Shown here: positions 1 through 4,925 of the stretch, one piece after another
How the letters are laid out: every line of letters starts with the position of its first letter
Position numbering within the stretch: the stretch's first letter is position 1
Made by a program: the position numbers and the translations under genes
Assembly: GCA_027030435.1 (NCBI GenBank)
Contig: JALVEX010000065.1
Location: 1 to 5,042, forward strand
Length of the DNA stretch: 5,042 bases
Source of the DNA: Paracoccaceae bacterium
GTDB lineage: Bacteria; Pseudomonadota; Alphaproteobacteria; Rhodobacterales; Rhodobacteraceae
Reading direction: 5' to 3'
Notes under the pieces: model-generated
Seen by the model: the letters and a program-made list of their open reading frames with translations, nothing else
Told to the model about the DNA's origin: nothing
The model's database searches: none

Positions 1-1974
1 CTCCTCTTCCATCTGCCGCAATCGGGGATCGCGCGCGAGCGGGTGGAGACGGTGCAGGGCGTCGCGCCGCACCGCCATGTAACGCTGGAAGTGGAGGTGG
101 GCCGCCACATGCCCCCCCGCCAGCGCGGCCGGCCCTACCGGATCGAGGTGCATGATCGCGCGATCACCTTCCAGCTGGTCTTCTTCCATGCCCGGCCGGA
201 ATATCTCATGCGCATCCTGCCCACCGGCCAGCGGCGCGTGATCTCCGGCAAGCTCGAACATTTCGACGGCATGGCCCAGATCGTCCACCCCGATTACATC
301 CTGCGCCCCGAGGAAGCTGGCGAGATCCCCGCCTTCGAACCCCATTATGCCCTGACGGAAGGGGTGAGCCAGAAGCAGATGGCGCGCGCCGTGCAATCGG
401 CGCTTGCGCGCGCGCCCGATCTGCCGGAATGGATCGATCCGGCGCTCCGGGCCCGCGAGGGCTGGCCGGAGTGGCGCGCCGCGCTCGAGATCGCCCATGC
501 GCCGGCCCGCCCGGAAGATCTTGCCCCCCACACGCCGGCCCGCGCCCGCCTCGCCTATGACGAGCTTTTCGCCCATCAGCTCACCCTCGCGCTGGCGCGG
601 CGCAAGAGCCGGCGGGGCAAGGGCGCGCCCACGAAGGGCGATGGCCGCCTGCGCGCGAAGGTGCGCGCCGCCTTGCCCTACCGCCCCACCACCGCCCAGG
701 AGCGTGCCATCGCCGAGATCGAGGCCGACATGGCCGGCGACAAGCGCATGATGCGCCTGCTTCAGGGCGATGTGGGCGCGGGCAAGACGCTGGTTGCGCT
801 GATGGCGCTGCTGATCGCGGTGGAGGCGGGCGGGCAGGGGGTGCTGATGGCGCCCACGGCGATCCTCGCGCGCCAGCATCTGAAATCCATGCAGCCGCTG
901 GCGGTAGCTGCGGGCGTGCGCCTTGAAATCCTCACGGGGCAGGACAAGGGCAGCACGCGCAGCAAGAAGCTCTCCGCCCTCGCGGCCGGCGAAATCGATA
1001 TCCTGATCGGCACCCATGCGCTTTTCCAGAAGGACGTGGAATACCGCGATCTGCGCCTCGCGGTGATTGACGAGCAGCACCGTTTCGGCGTGCGCCAGCG
1101 CCTCGAGCTTGGCGAAAAGGGGCGGGCGGCGGATGTGCTGGTGATGACGGCCACGCCCATCCCCCGCTCCCTCGCGCTGGCGCAATATGGCGACATGGAC
1201 ATCTCCATCCTCGATGAAAAGCCCCCCGGCCGCCAGCCGGTGAAAACGGCCGTTGTCTCCATGGGGCGGATCGAGGAGGTGGTGGCGCATCTGGAGGCGG
1301 CGCTTGCCCGCGGCGAGCAGGCCTATTGGGTCTGCCCGCTGGTGGAGGAAAGCGAGGTGAGCGATCTCACCGCCGCCGAGGAGCGCTTCCGCGCCCTTCG
1401 CGCGCGCCTTGGCGAGGGGGCCGTGGGGCTGGTGCACGGCCAGATGCCGCCCGATGAGCGCGATCGGACCATGGCGCGCTTTGCCTCGGGCGAGGTGAAG
1501 CTTCTCGTGGCGACGACGGTGATCGAGGTCGGGGTGGACGTGCCGGCGGCCACGATCATGGTGATCGAGCGCGCCGAACGCTTCGGACTCGCCCAGCTCC
1601 ACCAATTGCGCGGCCGGGTAGGGCGGGGCGACAAGCCCTCAACCTGCCTCCTCCTCTACAAGCCCCCGCTCTCCGAACAGGGCCGCCGCCGCCTCGAGAT
1701 CCTGCGCGAAACGGAAGACGGCTTCCGCATCGCCGAAGAAGATCTCGCGCTGCGCGGCGCGGGCGATCTGATCGGCCATGCACAATCGGGCCTGCCCCGC
1801 TTCCAGGTGGCCGATCTCGAGCATCACACCGCCCTTCAGGCGATGGCGCAGAAGGATGCGCGAAAGCTTCTGCATGACGATCCCGAACTTGATTCGGAGC
1901 GCGGAAAGGCCGCCCGAACCCTGCTCTGGCTGATGCAGGAGGAAAAATATATCTCCCTGATTTCAGTGGGTTAG
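1..1974 (+). CDS. recG: ATP-dependent DNA helicase RecG (5' end cut off by the window)
   Basis: RecG is a superfamily 2 helicase that remodels stalled replication forks and branch-migrates Holliday junctions in the cytoplasm. The reading frame is open from base 1, so the true start lies upstream; 657 codons are visible and, against a usual length near 690, about 30 residues are missing. Visible codons roughly 25-100 match the OB-fold wedge domain that binds the fork. The helicase core shows the Walker A motif GDVGAGKT at codons 256-263, the DEQH box at 357-360 followed by RFGVRQR, TATPIPRS at 383-390, TTVIEVGVDVP at 505-515 and QLRGRVGRG at 535-543. The C-terminal part, with IAEEDLALRGAGDLIG and QSGLPRF, matches the RecG translocation region. 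All key motifs are intact and no frameshift is seen. An in-frame GTG at 43 is internal and should not be taken as the start. No terminator follows the stop; SOS-type operators begin 17 bp later. Confidence 0.97.
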   Translation, partial: LLFHLPQSGIARERVETVQGVAPHRHVTLEVEVGRHMPPRQRGRPYRIEVHDRAITFQLVFFHARPEYLMRILPTGQRRVISGKLEHFDGMAQIVHPDYILRPEEAGEIPAFEPHYALTEGVSQKQMARAVQSALARAPDLPEWIDPALRAREGWPEWRAALEIAHAPARPEDLAPHTPARARLAYDELFAHQLTLALARRKSRRGKGAPTKGDGRLRAKVRAALPYRPTTAQERAIAEIEADMAGDKRMMRLLQGDVGAGKTLVALMALLIAVEAGGQGVLMAPTAILARQHLKSMQPLAVAAGVRLEILTGQDKGSTRSKKLSALAAGEIDILIGTHALFQKDVEYRDLRLAVIDEQHRFGVRQRLELGEKGRAADVLVMTATPIPRSLALAQYGDMDISILDEKPPGRQPVKTAVVSMGRIEEVVAHLEAALARGEQAYWVCPLVEESEVSDLTAAEERFRALRARLGEGAVGLVHGQMPPDERDRTMARFASGEVKLLVATTVIEVGVDVPAATIMVIERAERFGLAQLHQLRGRVGRGDKPSTCLLLYKPPLSEQGRRRLEILRETEDGFRIAEEDLALRGAGDLIGHAQSGLPRFQVADLEHHTALQAMAQKDARKLLHDDPELDSERGKAARTLLWLMQEEKYISLISVG

Positions 1975-1990
1975 GAATTTTCCAGCATAT

Positions 1991-2005
1991 GTTCGCAAAA
2001 TGTTC
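1991..2005 (+). promoter_or_regulatory. LexA-type SOS box 1 (GTTC-N7-GTTC)
   Basis: The sequence is GTTC, seven bases (GCAAAAT), GTTC, a perfect match to the direct-repeat LexA operator known from alphaproteobacteria such as Rhodobacter and Rhizobium. It starts 17 bp after the recG stop codon and lies immediately upstream of the TTTACA hexamer at 2006-2011. The N7 spacer is AT-rich, as is usual for functional boxes. A second box in the opposite orientation lies 23 bp downstream. Confidence 0.8.
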
Positions 2006-2042
2006 TTTACACGGCGTTAACAAAATGAGAACAAAGAGTGAA
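2006..2042 (+). promoter_or_regulatory. Possible promoter of the small membrane-protein gene
   Basis: TTTACA at 2006-2011 resembles a -35 element (TTGACA). No good -10 hexamer stands at the expected distance: AACAAA at 2030-2035 (18 bp spacer) is the best of several weak options, and CAAAAT at 2021-2026 is too close. The placement fits LexA repression, since one box abuts the -35 and the other covers the -10 and start region. The call rests more on the operators than on the core promoter match. Confidence 0.3.
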
Positions 2043-2043
2043 C
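2029..2043 (-). promoter_or_regulatory. LexA-type SOS box 2 (GAAC-N7-GAAC on the + strand)
   Basis: The + strand reads GAAC, seven bases (AAAGAGT), GAAC, which is GTTC-N7-GTTC on the - strand and so the same operator as box 1 inverted. It ends 29 bp before the ATG at 2073. Further GAAC half-sites at 2054-2057 and 2082-2085 do not have the 7-base spacing. By eye, no other GTTC-N7-GTTC or GAAC-N7-GAAC match occurs in the window outside these two. Confidence 0.8.
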
Positions 2044-2057
2044 TGAATGGGAAGAAC

Positions 2058-2064
2058 AGGGAAG
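2058..2064 (+). promoter_or_regulatory. Ribosome binding site deciding the start of the small gene
   Basis: AGGGAAG lies 8 bases before the ATG at 2073 and is the best Shine-Dalgarno match in this stretch. It favours the 40-codon reading over the in-frame ATG at 1989, whose nearest purine run (AGGAA at 1973-1977) overlaps the recG stop and sits 11 bases away. Confidence 0.6.
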
Positions 2065-2072
2065 AAAATCTC

Positions 2073-2195
2073 ATGTTGAGCGAACTTGGAAACATCATCA
2101 CCCGCAACCACGCCACCCTTGCCAAGGATGCTGCCGGCCTCATGGCGTTGCTCGTGATGCTTCTCGCCGCGCTCAACCTTCCCACCCTGATCTGA
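2073..2195 (+). CDS. Small single-pass membrane protein, probably SOS-induced (40 aa)
   Basis: I do not recognise a named family. The 40-residue product has a polar N-terminal part (residues 1-19, with E4, R11, H13, K18 and D19) and then a hydrophobic segment from about A20 to L36 rich in Ala, Leu, Val and Met, ending in LPTLI. The positive charges all precede the hydrophobic segment, which suggests an N-in, C-out single-pass inner-membrane peptide; no lipobox or clear signal cleavage site is seen. The start at 2073 is chosen for its Shine-Dalgarno sequence; an in-frame ATG at 1989 would give 68 residues but lies upstream of or inside the operators. Two perfect LexA-type boxes precede it and an intrinsic terminator follows, so it appears to be its own transcription unit. 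Known SOS-induced small membrane peptides, such as Caulobacter SidA, block cell division; a similar role here is inference only. It could also be read through from recG. Confidence 0.72.
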   Translation: MLSELGNIITRNHATLAKDAAGLMALLVMLLAALNLPTLI

Positions 2196-2308
2196 TCCGC
2201 TCGAACTGCCTCAGTGTTCCGCGGCGCATATCGAGATCCTGGCGGCACTTCCGCTCGCCGCAGATGATCCTGCACCTGTCCCGCGCAAGATGCCCGCGAA
2301 CACCACCT
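2196..2308 (+). other. Structured 3' untranslated region of the small gene
   Basis: This stretch lies between the stop codon and the terminator. It holds one imperfect hairpin: arms 2239-2246 and 2257-2263 pair over 7 bp with a bulged G at 2242 and a 10-base loop. No convincing gene is seen: reading frames opening at ATG 2264 and 2290 run straight through the terminator into the antisense of the scaffold gene. It may be plain 3' UTR or the source of a small RNA. Confidence 0.4.
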
Positions 2309-2343
2309 GCCGCCGCTGCCTCTGGTCGCGGCGGCTTTTTTTT
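2309..2343 (+). terminator. Strong intrinsic (rho-independent) terminator
   Basis: An 8-bp perfect GC-only stem (GCCGCCGC at 2309-2316 and GCGGCGGC at 2328-2335) encloses an 11-base loop and is followed directly by eight T residues (2336-2343). It ends + strand transcription of the small membrane-protein gene, and of any recG readthrough, before the convergent scaffold gene. Read on the other strand the stem has no T tract, so it should work in one direction only. Confidence 0.9.
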
Positions 2344-2362
2344 CAATATCGTCAGGATATTG
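2344..2362. repeat. Perfect 7-bp inverted repeat between convergent genes
   Basis: CAATATC (2344-2350) and GATATTG (2356-2362) are exact inverse complements around the loop GTCAG. It sits directly after the T tract of the + strand terminator and 11 bp beyond the stop of the - strand scaffold gene. It could cap the 3' end of the scaffold mRNA, but on that strand it is followed by an A run rather than T, so it is not a standard intrinsic terminator. Confidence 0.45.
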
Positions 2363-2373
2363 CGCGCCTGTCT

Positions 2374-2826
2374 TCAGGCGCAGGCAGTGTTCTCCGCCTC
2401 ATCCAGCGCGGCAAGCGTGGCTTCCAGCGAAAGCAGAATCGAAGCATGGCGATTGCGGAAATCGCGCGCCGGCATCAGCACCTCAAGCTCCTCGAAGGGC
2501 GCTTCGGGCGCCGGCCCGCCGGCCTTCAGCATGGATTCAAGCTGATCGCGCGCCCGCGCCACTTGGGCGCGCCCGCAGCCAATCACATTGGCCCCCACAA
2601 CGGAAGCCGCCGCCTGCCCGAGCGCACAGGCCTTCACATCCTGGGCGAATTCGCTGATCCGGCCATCCTTCAGGCACAGCTCGACAGTCACCGTAGAGCC
2701 GCAGAGGGGCGAACGCTTGCGCGCCCGCGCACAGGGCGCCTCGAGATGGCCCAGATGCGGAATATCCGCCGCCAGTTCCAGAATGCGCCCTGAATAGAGC
2801 TTGATCAGATCGCTGTCGCCGCTCAT
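2374..2826 (-). CDS. Iron-sulfur cluster assembly scaffold protein, IscU/NifU N-terminal domain family
   Basis: The 150-residue product spans a single IscU/NifU-N type domain, the cytoplasmic scaffold on which Fe-S clusters are built before transfer to apoproteins. Family signs are LIKLYSGRILELAADIPHLG near the N-terminus, RSPLCGSTVTV with C42, and DVKACALGQAAAS with C67. The third cluster-ligand region, RNRHASILLSLEA near the C-terminus, aligns with HCSIL of E. coli IscU; the His is kept (H127) but the Cys is Ala (A128). The conserved Asp two residues after the first Cys is Ser (S44). C32, C51, C84 and C149 are additional cysteines not at family ligand positions. The start at 2826 is chosen over an upstream in-frame candidate at 2880 because AAAGGGA precedes it at suitable spacing and the protein then begins MSGDSDLIKLYS, as expected from relatives. 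No cysteine desulfurase or suf genes are adjacent. The gene diverges from hisI. Confidence 0.88.
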   Translation of the reverse strand: MSGDSDLIKLYSGRILELAADIPHLGHLEAPCARARKRSPLCGSTVTVELCLKDGRISEFAQDVKACALGQAAASVVGANVIGCGRAQVARARDQLESMLKAGGPAPEAPFEELEVLMPARDFRNRHASILLSLEATLAALDEAENTACA

Positions 2827-2895
2827 GGCTTTCCCTTTCGTGTTCCTTGCCATAGATAATCCCCGATCGCGCTCTTGCAAAAGGTTTTTCCCATC
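2827..2895. promoter_or_regulatory. Divergent promoter region shared by the Fe-S scaffold gene and hisI
   Basis: Both flanking genes start outward from this 69-bp gap, so each probably has its promoter here. Toward hisI, GATAAT at 2855-2860 is a good -10 match with only a weak TTCCCT at 2831-2836 as -35. Toward the scaffold gene, the reverse strand offers TTGCAA followed 16 bases later by TATCTA, a weak pair. For hisI, AAAAGG at 2879-2884 is a ribosome binding site 11 bases before ATG 2896. No attenuator or operator repeat is seen. Confidence 0.45.
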
Positions 2896-3270
2896 ATGGA
2901 AAATTCACGAAAGTTTGACCCGCAGACCTTGGTCTATGACGATCGCGGCCTCCTGCCCGCCATCGCCCAGGATGCTGAAAGCGGCGAGGTGCTGATGCTG
3001 GCGTGGATGAACGCCGAGGCCGTGGCGCGCACGCTGGAAACCGGCCGCGTCACCTACTGGTCGCGCTCGCGCCGGGCGTTCTGGGTGAAGGGCGAAACTT
3101 CGGGCCATGTGCAGGAACTGGTGGAAATGCGCATCGATTGCGATCGCGATTGCCTGCTGCTGCTGGTGCGCCAGAAGGGCCCCGCCTGCCACACCAACCG
3201 CCGTTCGTGCTTCTATACCGCCGTGCGGGAAGGCGAGGAAGTGGAGATCTTGGCACCGGAAGGAGGCTAG
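2896..3270 (+). CDS. hisI: Phosphoribosyl-AMP cyclohydrolase (histidine biosynthesis)
   Basis: HisI opens the adenine ring of phosphoribosyl-AMP, the third step of histidine biosynthesis, as a cytoplasmic zinc- and magnesium-dependent homodimer. The 124-residue product covers the whole cyclohydrolase domain: EVLMLAWMNAEA at about 31-42, TYWSRSRRAFWVKGETSG at about 53-70, the metal site D81-C82-D83-R84-D85, and GPACHTNRRSCF at 95-106. By family analogy D81, D83 and D85 bind Mg and C82, C98 and C105 bind Zn; all are present. It is the single-domain form, without the fused HisE pyrophosphohydrolase domain of enterobacterial HisIE. ATG 2896 is preferred to an in-frame TTG at 2875, which has no ribosome binding site. 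No other his gene is in the window. The gene ends 18 bp from the stop of the convergent pyruvyl transferase gene, with no clear terminator between them. Confidence 0.96.
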   Translation: MENSRKFDPQTLVYDDRGLLPAIAQDAESGEVLMLAWMNAEAVARTLETGRVTYWSRSRRAFWVKGETSGHVQELVEMRIDCDRDCLLLLVRQKGPACHTNRRSCFYTAVREGEEVEILAPEGG

Positions 3271-3288
3271 CAGCCACGATGGCGCGCT

Positions 3289-4359
3289 TCACCCCTTAAC
3301 GGAGCGAATGAATTTTTCCATTGTCGGAAAGGTTTCCTGTGCCCTTCTGCGCACGATCTCGAAATCGAAATCCAGAAGATCGGCGAGTTTTCCCGGTGTC
3401 AGCATGGGAAATTCCAGGAAATCCGCAAAGCCGAGACTGCGGTCATCCACTCGGGTGAGGAATGTCCATTTGTTGCGGCTGAGGAAAAGAAGATGCGCAT
3501 GCAGCCGGCTACCCACATGCAGATCGATGGTATCATAGAATTCGATACATTCTCGCGCCGTTCGCGGGGCGATCATGCGGTATCCGAGGCGCCGGGCCCG
3601 GGCATGGAGCCGCGCCACATCCCCCAGCCAGCGGGCAGGCAGGAAGGCGCGGACAAACGGCCCCGCGCCACGGCGAAGCTTGCGGAAATCCTGATGCAGC
3701 ACGAGATATTTCTGCGCCTCGGGAAATTGCCGCGCAACGTCTTCAAGGGTCCGGGTTTCGCGCGCAAGGAAATCGCCGCGCTCCGTTACGGTGACGGCCA
3801 CGCACGCCGCATTGCGCTGAAATGCCGTGGCTTCGAGAAGCGGGCGATCATAGAGGACCGGGCAGCCTGTCATCAGAAACTTGTGCTCGAGTTCGGGAAA
3901 GGCTGCTTTCAGAAGCGCCAAGGTGCGCGGACAACGCCAGGATGAATATTCGATACGCGCGTGCATCTCGGTGATGATCTCGCGCGTGGCTTCGCTGAAG
4001 CCCTGATTCTTGCGATGCAGCCCATCCATGCCGATGCCGAAGGGCAGGAACCTCAGGCCAAGCCTTCGGATATCTTCCGCCGCCAGCCCCGGCCATGGGG
4101 TGAAATGGTCCGTCAGCTGGTTGGCGCCCCCGAGGATGATCCCTCGGCTGCGGCGGAGATGTTCGATCCCTTCAGGTGCCGGCGGCTCGCGCGAGGTGAA
4201 GACTGCGTCCTGCGCAAACCGGCCCAGATGCCGTTCGATCGCATGAAAGATGAAACCGTCACCAAGGTTCACCCTTTTCTTGCGCTGCATCCTTGCCGGC
4301 ACGAGGTAGGGGGTCAGGATGGCCAGATCTGCGGCCTCTGCATTCAGGGGGCGGTTCAT
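3289..4359 (-). CDS. Polysaccharide pyruvyl transferase family protein
   Basis: The 356-residue product resembles the polysaccharide pyruvyl transferase family (CsaB/WcaK-like), which adds ketal-linked pyruvate from phosphoenolpyruvate to sugars of surface or secreted polysaccharides; some members may transfer other groups. Visible features are NLGDGFIF at 31-38 (the N-terminal GD motif), ILGGANQLTD at 75-84, PFGIGMDG at 106-113, TGCPVLYDRPLL at 164-175, the start of the C-terminal half at VAVTVTERGDF (187-197), and GSRLHAHL at 283-290, which matches the family's conserved SxRxH region. No signal peptide or membrane helix is seen, so it is probably cytoplasmic. The start at 4359 is chosen because its ATG overlaps the methyltransferase stop as ATGA; an in-frame upstream start at 4473 would overlap that gene by over 100 bases and adds residues without family character. 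It is probably the last gene of the operon. The exact substrate cannot be read from sequence. Confidence 0.85.
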   Translation of the reverse strand: MNRPLNAEAADLAILTPYLVPARMQRKKRVNLGDGFIFHAIERHLGRFAQDAVFTSREPPAPEGIEHLRRSRGIILGGANQLTDHFTPWPGLAAEDIRRLGLRFLPFGIGMDGLHRKNQGFSEATREIITEMHARIEYSSWRCPRTLALLKAAFPELEHKFLMTGCPVLYDRPLLEATAFQRNAACVAVTVTERGDFLARETRTLEDVARQFPEAQKYLVLHQDFRKLRRGAGPFVRAFLPARWLGDVARLHARARRLGYRMIAPRTARECIEFYDTIDLHVGSRLHAHLLFLSRNKWTFLTRVDDRSLGFADFLEFPMLTPGKLADLLDFDFEIVRRRAQETFPTMEKFIRSVKG

Positions 4360-4925
4360 CTGCAGGCCCAGATGACGGTTTTGCCGTTCGCCGTCAGCCT
4401 GCGATCGGCGATCGAGAAACCTGCATTCTCGAGTGCCGTAGAGAATTCCTCTTCGCTCATCAGGGTTTTCCACTTCAGCCTGCGCATGGATCTTTCGGGA
4501 TCGGGGCGCGCGTCCTTCACCGAATGGCTGACAACCAGATGGCGCACGCTCCGACGCAGCCTTTCCAGTGCGGCAGGCACATCCTCGACATACTCGAGCA
4601 CCCCGAGCAGAACCGCGATATCGAAACTTTCGGGAAGATCCTCAGTGGAAATGTCATAACGCTGCACCTCGGGGCTCTGCGGCAGGAGATCGAACCCCCG
4701 GTAAAGGACTTCGCCCATGCGGGCGCCAATCTCGGCGGCGAACTTGCAATCGCCGCACCCGATATCGGCAAGCTTGACAGGGCGGTGCCCTTCAAGGGGC
4801 AGATTGGCCACCATATCGGCCGCAATGCGGGCGCGATCCTTCCAGGCAGCGTTATCCTGTTCATGCAGGTTGAAGGGCGCAGAGGAGGCGGCCTTGCGCC
4901 GGAATACTTTGCTGAACCAGGTCAT
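4356..4925 (-). CDS. Class I SAM-dependent methyltransferase
   Basis: The 189-residue product has the Rossmann-fold methyltransferase pattern. Motif I, the S-adenosylmethionine-binding loop, is LADIGCGDCKF at 52-62. An acidic residue at the end of strand 2 is D79 in GFDLLP, and YDISTEDLP at 90-98 precedes FDIAVLLGVLEYVED at 101-115, the strand 4 region typical of small-molecule, lipid and sugar methyltransferases. There is no signal peptide or membrane segment. The start at 4925 has a purine-rich stretch (GGAAGGGA) upstream, and its ATG overlaps the previous gene's stop as ATGA. Its own stop overlaps the start of the pyruvyl transferase gene in the same way, so the two are probably made in fixed ratio. 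The context suggests methylation of a sugar or glycan precursor, but the acceptor is unknown; a lipid or quinone substrate cannot be ruled out. Confidence 0.85.
   Translation of the reverse strand: MTWFSKVFRRKAASSAPFNLHEQDNAAWKDRARIAADMVANLPLEGHRPVKLADIGCGDCKFAAEIGARMGEVLYRGFDLLPQSPEVQRYDISTEDLPESFDIAVLLGVLEYVEDVPAALERLRRSVRHLVVSHSVKDARPDPERSMRRLKWKTLMSEEEFSTALENAGFSIADRRLTANGKTVIWACR

Noticed and set aside
762..1262. A 166-codon - strand open frame within recG
   Set aside because: It is a GC-driven shadow opposite the helicase core.
1989..2072. In-frame upstream ATG at 1989 that would lengthen the small membrane protein to 68 residues
   Set aside because: The ATG overlaps the edge of LexA box 1 and the extension spans both operators and the putative promoter, so it would not be on an SOS transcript; the start at 2073 has a better ribosome binding site. 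It stays possible on recG readthrough RNA.
2054..2085. Additional GAAC half-sites at 2054-2057 and 2082-2085
   Set aside because: Their spacing to each other and to box 2 (10 bases and more) does not fit the operator; the second is inside the coding sequence.
2203..2219. GAAC and GTTC half-sites 9 bases apart in the 3' UTR, considered as a third LexA box
   Set aside because: The half-sites are inverted rather than direct and the spacing is 9, not 7.
1556..2275. A 239-codon - strand open frame across the end of recG and the gap after it
   Set aside because: It lies antisense to intact RecG motifs and to the operator and small-gene region, has Arg/Ala-rich shadow composition and matches nothing I know.
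2264..2545. + strand frames starting at 2264 and 2290 with a CRRC-like segment
   Set aside because: They pass through the intrinsic terminator and continue antisense to the scaffold gene; no ribosome binding site stands out.
3271..3288. Possible terminator between hisI and the pyruvyl transferase gene
   Set aside because: Only a 4-bp GGCT/AGCC stem around 3265-3275 is visible and no T tract follows on either strand.
4360..4473. Upstream extension of the pyruvyl transferase gene to a start at 4473
   Set aside because: It would overlap the methyltransferase by more than 100 bases and encodes charged residues without family character; the ATGA overlap at 4356-4359 marks the start.
3961..4659. 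A 232-codon + strand open frame opposite the methyltransferase and pyruvyl transferase genes
   Set aside because: It is the antisense shadow of two genes with clear family motifs; the composition gives no domain pattern.
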